Shown piece by piece: positions 59,793 to 64,000 of a stretch of 64,000 bases of DNA (position 1 is its first letter; the number at the start of each line of letters is the position of its first letter). Location of the stretch: contig NZ_CAESCM010000018.1 of NCBI RefSeq assembly GCF_903166585.1, positions 42,641-106,640 on the forward strand, read 5' to 3'. Under the pieces are notes generated by a model. The model worked only from the letters and a program-made list of their open reading frames with translations. It ran no database searches and was not told where the DNA came from. Source of the stretch: Pedobacter ghigonis (GTDB lineage Bacteria > Bacteroidota > Bacteroidia > Sphingobacteriales > Sphingobacteriaceae). The position numbers and the translations under genes were made by a program.

Positions 59793-61379
59793 ATGAACGG
59801 AAAAAATATTATAGCCGGTACTTATTCAGAAATTAATGAAAAAAGCCTTAAAGCCGTTAATCCTGCAACAGGATTAACGCTTGAAGGCGATTTTTTTAAA
59901 GCCAGCCAAAGCCTTGTTGATGATGCACTAACATCGGCAACAAGTGCTTTTCAGGTGTATAGAAACTTAAATAAAGACCTTAAAGCCGCTTTTCTAAATG
60001 CCATAGCCGATGAAATTACAGCTATTGGCGAAGAACTGGTAAACCGGGCTTCGGCCGAAAGCGGTTTACCTTTGGCGCGTTTACAGGGCGAGTTGGGGCG
60101 TACTACAGGTCAGTTGAGGTTATTTGCCAATGTGGTAGCCGAAGGCTCGTGGGTTGATGCCATTATTGATACGGCATTGCCTGAGCGGCAGCCTTTACCT
60201 CGTCCTGATATCAGAAGAATGCTGGTTCCAATTGGTCCGGTAGTGGTTTTTGGGGCGAGTAATTTCCCGCTGGCCTTTTCGGTGGCCGGGGGCGATACTG
60301 CTTCGGCATTGGCTGCCGGTTGTCCGGTGGTGGTAAAAGCACATCCTGCACATTTAGGTACAAGCGCCTTGGTAGGTGGTGCCATTGTTAAAGCTGCCGA
60401 AAAAACGGGTATGCCCAAAGGTATTTTTTCTTTGTTGTTCGATGATGCTTATACTGTTGGCGCAGCTTTGGTGCAGCATCCTTTAACCAAAGCAGTTACT
60501 TTTACCGGTTCGTTTAAAGGCGGTATGGCTTTGATTAACCTTGCGCAGCAGCGCGAGCAGCCTATTCCGGTTTTTGCCGAAATGGGCAGTATTAATCCGG
60601 TAATCTTTTTGCCAAAGGCGATCGAAAACCAGGCCGAAGAACTGGCTAAAAAATATGCCGCATCCATTACTTTGGGCGCTGGTCAGTTTTGTACCAACCC
60701 GGGTTTGCTGCTTGCCGTACAATCGCCGGAACTGGAAAATTTTAAAACTACTTTAAAAGAAGCCATCGCTGTTATTCCGTCAGCTACCATGCTTACCGAA
60801 GGCATTGCCCAAAACTATGGTAAACTTTCGGCTGGTATTGTAAATGAAGGTGGTGTTGCACTTTTGTCGGCATCGACCGTGAAAAACAACGAACTTCAAA
60901 ATCAATCGGAAGCTAAAATAGCGCAGGTAAGTGCCAGCGATTTTATCCGTAACCCGAAGCTCCGCGAAGAAATTTTCGGTCCATATTCTTTACTGGTTGT
61001 GGCAAAAGATGTAGCCGAGCTCGAAAATGCGGTTGAGGTATTGGAAGGACAACTTACTGCTACTTTGATGGCCGATAAGCAGGAACTTCAAAACTATCAG
61101 GCTTTAATCAATAAACTAACCGATAAAACCGGAAGGATCATCCTGAATGGTGTGCCAACAGGGGTAGAAGTTTGTGCAGCCATGCAACATGGCGGGCCGT
61201 TTCCGGCCACGAACGATAGCCGCTTTACTTCGGTAGGGTCGACCGCTATTAACCGTTTTGCGCGCCCATTGGCTTACCAGGATTGGGAACAGGATTTATT
61301 GCCAGATGAACTGAAAAACGAAAATCCTTTAGGCATTTTCAGAACGGTGAACCAGAAATTAACGAAATCTTATGAGTAA
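59793..61379 (+). CDS. 2-oxoglutarate semialdehyde dehydrogenase (ALDH family)
   Basis: A 528-aa NAD(P)-dependent aldehyde dehydrogenase. Catalytic Cys lies in GAGQFCTNPGLLL and the general-base Glu in FAEMGSINPVIFL; VFGASNFPLAFSVAGGDTASALAAGCPVVVKAHP and TFTGSFKGGMAL are the cofactor-binding regions. The variant FGASNFP motif is typical of the 2-oxoglutarate semialdehyde dehydrogenase branch. It makes 2-oxoglutarate, the end point of hydroxyproline degradation. It starts 15 bp after the previous gene and overlaps the next by 8 bp. Confidence 0.92.
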   Translation: MNGKNIIAGTYSEINEKSLKAVNPATGLTLEGDFFKASQSLVDDALTSATSAFQVYRNLNKDLKAAFLNAIADEITAIGEELVNRASAESGLPLARLQGELGRTTGQLRLFANVVAEGSWVDAIIDTALPERQPLPRPDIRRMLVPIGPVVVFGASNFPLAFSVAGGDTASALAAGCPVVVKAHPAHLGTSALVGGAIVKAAEKTGMPKGIFSLLFDDAYTVGAALVQHPLTKAVTFTGSFKGGMALINLAQQREQPIPVFAEMGSINPVIFLPKAIENQAEELAKKYAASITLGAGQFCTNPGLLLAVQSPELENFKTTLKEAIAVIPSATMLTEGIAQNYGKLSAGIVNEGGVALLSASTVKNNELQNQSEAKIAQVSASDFIRNPKLREEIFGPYSLLVVAKDVAELENAVEVLEGQLTATLMADKQELQNYQALINKLTDKTGRIILNGVPTGVEVCAAMQHGGPFPATNDSRFTSVGSTAINRFARPLAYQDWEQDLLPDELKNENPLGIFRTVNQKLTKSYE

Positions 61380-62373
61380 AACATTTTTTTGTGTAGATGC
61401 ACATACTTGCGGAAATCCGGTTAGGTTGGTTGCCGGTGGCGGCCCACAGCTTATTGGTGCCAACATGAGCGAGAAACGGCAACATTTTTTAAAAGAGTTT
61501 GATTGGATCAGAACGGGTTTAATGTTCGAGCCAAGAGGGCATGATATGATGTCGGGCAGTATTCTTTATCCACCTCACGATCCGAAAAATGATGTTGCTG
61601 TGCTGTTTATCGAAACCAGTGGTTGCCTGCCTATGTGCGGTCACGGTACAATAGGCACCATTACCATTGCTGTTGAAGAAGGCTTGATTAAACCCAAAGT
61701 ACCGGGCGTAATCAGAATGGAGGCACCTGCAGGATTGGTTTTAATCGAATATAAGCAAGAAGGCAAAAAAGTAAAATCAGTGAAGCTTAAAAATGTGGCT
61801 TCTTACCTGGCTGCAGAAAACTTCGAGGTAGAATGCCCTGATTTGGGGCTGCTTACTTTTGATGTAGCTTATGGGGGAAATTTCTATGCCATTGTTGATC
61901 CGCAAAAGAACTTTCCCGGGCTCGAAAATTATACCGCTTCGCAACTGATTACCTGGAGCCAGACCATCAGAAAACGCATTAACGAAAAATACACTTTTGT
62001 ACATCCTTTAGATCCGACCATTAACGGCTGTAGCCACGTTTTGTGGACCGGAAAAACAATCGACCCTACATCAACTGCGAGAAATGCCGTTTTTTACGGC
62101 GATAAAGCGATAGACCGATCGCCGTGCGGAACAGGAACCTCAGCCCGTTTGGCACAATGGTTTGCAAAAGGAAAACTTAAACAGGGTGAAGATTTTATCC
62201 ACGAAAGTTTTATTGGCAGCAAGTTTATTGGCCGCGTAGAAGAGGTAGTAGATTTAAACGGGATTAAAGCCATTATTCCAAGCGTAGAAGGCTGGGCAAA
62301 AGTATATGGTTACAATACCATTAAAATCGATGCCGAGGACGATCCCTATGCACATGGATTTCAGGTGATTTAG
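61372..62373 (+). CDS. 4-hydroxyproline 2-epimerase (proline racemase family)
   Basis: A 333-aa epimerase. Both catalytic Cys are present: PMCGHGTIG and DRSPCGTGTSARLA. This separates it from trans-3-hydroxyproline dehydratases, where the second-site residues differ (Cys/Thr pair). It would convert trans-4-hydroxy-L-proline to cis-4-hydroxy-D-proline, the first step of the pathway. Proline racemase itself cannot be excluded by sequence but is unlikely beside the other three enzymes. The ATG overlaps the end of the ALDH gene. Confidence 0.93.
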   Translation: MSKTFFCVDAHTCGNPVRLVAGGGPQLIGANMSEKRQHFLKEFDWIRTGLMFEPRGHDMMSGSILYPPHDPKNDVAVLFIETSGCLPMCGHGTIGTITIAVEEGLIKPKVPGVIRMEAPAGLVLIEYKQEGKKVKSVKLKNVASYLAAENFEVECPDLGLLTFDVAYGGNFYAIVDPQKNFPGLENYTASQLITWSQTIRKRINEKYTFVHPLDPTINGCSHVLWTGKTIDPTSTARNAVFYGDKAIDRSPCGTGTSARLAQWFAKGKLKQGEDFIHESFIGSKFIGRVEEVVDLNGIKAIIPSVEGWAKVYGYNTIKIDAEDDPYAHGFQVI

Positions 62374-62391
62374 TGTTTTAAACTTAAAAGA

Positions 62392-63633
62392 ATGTCGAAA
62401 GTATTAATAATTGGAGGTGGAATAGTAGGTTTAACTTCTGCATACTATTTGCAGAAAAAAGGCTACGAAGTAACCGTTTTAGATAAGGGGGATATTACTG
62501 ACAACTGCTCTTTTGGTAATGCAGGTATGATTGTACCCAGTCATTTTGTGCCACTGGCTGCGCCAGGTATGATAAAGCAGGGAATCAGGTGGATGTTTGA
62601 CAGCAAGAGCCCTTTTTATGTGCGGCCATCGTTAAATGGCAGCCTCATTAACTGGGGACTGAAATTTATGAAACATGCCACCGCAAAACATGTTGAAGCT
62701 GCTGCAGTTCCGCTGCGCGATTTATCTTTGCTTAGCAAAAAACTATATCAGGATTTAGCTAAAGAACCCGATTTTAATTTCGAGCTCACCAATAATGGCA
62801 TCCTGGCTTTTTATAAAACTGAAAAAGCTGGCGAAGAAGAAGCTCACCTGGCCGAAAAAGCCATTGATCTGGGGCTGGATATGGCTGTTTTAAGTGCCGA
62901 TGAATGCCGTGCTTTGCAGCCTGGTTTAGCACTCGATGTTTTAGGGGCTGTACACTACCGTGATGATGCGCATTTGTACCCAACTAAACTGATGAATGCT
63001 TTGCTGACTTATTTAACCAATAACGGGGTTAAAATTGAAAGGAACAAAGCCGTTGATCGAATCGAAATTGCCGGTAACCGCATCATGAAGGTTTTTACAG
63101 GTAATCAGGCCTGGGAGGCCGATCAGTATGTGCTGGCTACCGGCTCATGGTCGCCTGCTGTTGCTAAAATGGCCGATTTAAAAATATCCTTAATGCCCGG
63201 TAAAGGCTATTCGTTTATGGAGCCAGAGCCTGAACACCGCTTAACAATACCCGCACTTTTATGCGAGGCAAGGGTAGCCATTACGCCAATGAACGGGCAG
63301 ATCAGGTATGGCGGTACAATGGAGCTCGATAAAATTAATACCCGCGTAAATATGCAAAGGGTTAAAGGGATTGTAGAATCAGTTCCCAATTATTTTCCCG
63401 ATTTAAAACCGGCATTACCTGCCGAAAAAGATATTTGGTACGGTTTCAGGCCTTCGTCTCCAGATGGTTTGCCTTATATTGGCAGAAGTACCAAAAGAGA
63501 AAATTTAATTATTGCTACCGGTCATGGTATGATGGGCTTAAGTTTAGGGCCTGCAACTGGATTACTGGTAAGCCAGATCGTTGCAGAAGAAGCCAAAGCT
63601 ATGAAACTGGAACCTTTTTCGGTTGAACGTTAA
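62392..63633 (+). CDS. FAD-dependent D-amino acid (D-hydroxyproline) dehydrogenase
   Basis: A 413-aa DadA-like oxidoreductase. The FAD-binding GxGxxG is at the N-terminus (VLIIGGGIVGLTSAYYLQKKG), followed by NCSFGNAGMIVPSHFVPLAAPGM and, near the C-terminus, WYGFRPSSPDGLPYIGRS and TGHGMMGLSLGPATG. In this operon it should oxidise cis-4-hydroxy-D-proline to the pyrroline hydroxy-carboxylate, completing the route from hydroxyproline to 2-oxoglutarate. It is the last gene before a strong terminator. Confidence 0.92.
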   Translation: MSKVLIIGGGIVGLTSAYYLQKKGYEVTVLDKGDITDNCSFGNAGMIVPSHFVPLAAPGMIKQGIRWMFDSKSPFYVRPSLNGSLINWGLKFMKHATAKHVEAAAVPLRDLSLLSKKLYQDLAKEPDFNFELTNNGILAFYKTEKAGEEEAHLAEKAIDLGLDMAVLSADECRALQPGLALDVLGAVHYRDDAHLYPTKLMNALLTYLTNNGVKIERNKAVDRIEIAGNRIMKVFTGNQAWEADQYVLATGSWSPAVAKMADLKISLMPGKGYSFMEPEPEHRLTIPALLCEARVAITPMNGQIRYGGTMELDKINTRVNMQRVKGIVESVPNYFPDLKPALPAEKDIWYGFRPSSPDGLPYIGRSTKRENLIIATGHGMMGLSLGPATGLLVSQIVAEEAKAMKLEPFSVER

Positions 63634-63652
63634 GAATTTTATATCTTGTCTC

Positions 63653-63688
63653 GTGGTGTCAGATGGAAACATCTGACACCACTTTTTT
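63653..63688 (+). terminator. Terminator of the hydroxyproline operon
   Basis: GTGGTGTCAGATG / CATCTGACACCAC perfect 13-bp stem with GAAA loop and six T. Confidence 0.95.
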
Positions 63689-63810
63689 CATCCCCCAACC
63701 CCCTTCGAAGGGGGACGAGATTCCCTCGAAAGTAAACCGCATTTGAGATCACTTCCCTCACCATATTTTAAAGCCAATCATTTCCCCCTTTGAAGGGGGT
63801 AGGGGGATGA
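63689..63810. repeat. C/G-tract inverted repeat element (MITE/REP-like)
   Basis: CATCCCCC...CCCCCTTC at the left is mirrored by GAAGGGGG...GGGGGATG at the right, and each arm is itself a palindrome (CCCCCTTC-GAAGGGGG and CCCCCTTTGAAGGGGG). About 120 bp with a 70-bp AT-rich centre. The look is that of a dispersed Bacteroidota spacer repeat. Confidence 0.7.
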
Positions 63811-63908
63811 AATTAAACTACTTTTAATTTATAATTATTTCCGTGCAAATCTGAGCCTCCTATGTTTGTTGTGAAATTTAAAAATAATAAATTTAACATA
63901 TTTAAGTG

Positions 63909-63986
63909 AAAAAGAGTGAGAGTTGATTTGTGCCCAAACAACTTCTTATAGTATGTTCTCACGGAGATATTGCCTCACTCTTTTTT
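63909..63986 (+). other. Long-loop hairpin with T tail near the window end
   Basis: AAAAAGAGTGAG (63909-63920) pairs with CTCACTCTTTTT (63974-63985) around a 53-nt loop, followed by one more T. The layout resembles the small-RNA candidate at 10308-10396 and may be a terminator of a short transcript. No ORF is present from 63634 to 64000. Confidence 0.45.
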
Positions 63987-64000
63987 GCCTTTTAGAATCT

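Noticed and set aside
1..64000. tRNA or rRNA genes
   Set aside because: I found no rRNA core sequence or tRNA cloverleaf pattern in the intergenic regions by eye.

Overview
The window looks like chromosome of a Bacteroidota bacterium, most likely Sphingobacteriaceae (Pedobacter-like). The evidence is two SusC/SusD pairs, an ECF sigma/FecR pair, STN-domain TonB receptors, many short 'CKK' lipoproteins, AT-rich spacers with TAnnTTTG-type promoter boxes, and families typical of that group (DUF5695, DUF4843, DUF5007-like, fasciclin lipoproteins). I see no rRNA, tRNA, CRISPR array, prophage or transposase gene. The genus is an inference from gene content.

Layout. 1-0.74 kb: start of a membrane protein gene and a PAP2 phosphatase (minus strand). 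0.9-3.9 kb: divergent sulfatase and GH105-type hydrolase. 4.2-6.5 kb: kynureninase and tryptophan 2,3-dioxygenase. 6.7-10 kb: an Asp-nucleophile alpha/beta hydrolase convergent with a TetR regulator and an ABC-F ATPase. 10.2-20 kb: a long structured leader followed by a seven-gene exported redox/TonB-receptor operon. 20-21.7 kb: an unrecognised protein and an exported TIM-barrel protein. 22-35.7 kb: sigma/anti-sigma, SusC/D with two lipoproteins and a TlpA protein, then a trypsin-like protease and a phytase-esterase-like lipoprotein. 35.9-36.8 kb: single-domain response regulator and an unknown. 37.2-42.4 kb: ankyrin protein, DUF2271, PepSY-flavoreductase and convergent ApbE. 42.6-49 kb: a minus-strand SusC/SusD/fasciclin/DUF5007-like operon. 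49-50 kb: a repeat-rich spacer. 50-58.6 kb: two Xaa-Pro aminopeptidases, a DUF5695 protein and an M1 peptidase. 58.9-63.6 kb: a complete four-enzyme trans-4-hydroxyproline catabolic operon.

The most interesting region is 10.2-20 kb. Two tandem 138-nt units, each foldable as an S-box/SAM-I-like RNA with a compensatory change in the P4 helix, are followed by a 13-codon mini-ORF ending in three Cys codons. The operon behind it encodes two duplicated CPNC thioredoxin-fold proteins, a YceI protein, a di-heme peroxidase, a TonB receptor, a DUF4397 lipoprotein and an exported superoxide dismutase. This suggests an envelope redox/uptake operon controlled at two levels by sulfur amino acid status. I do not recognise it as a described system.

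Second, the PepSY-flavoreductase, DUF2271 and ApbE genes form a likely extracytoplasmic flavinylation module; the DUF2271 protein carries a TGASLT site resembling the ApbE acceptor motif. Third, the 49.4-50 kb spacer holds a 21-bp tandem array apparently split by a ~250-bp inverted-repeat element. The peptidases next to the hydroxyproline operon fit use of collagen-like peptides.
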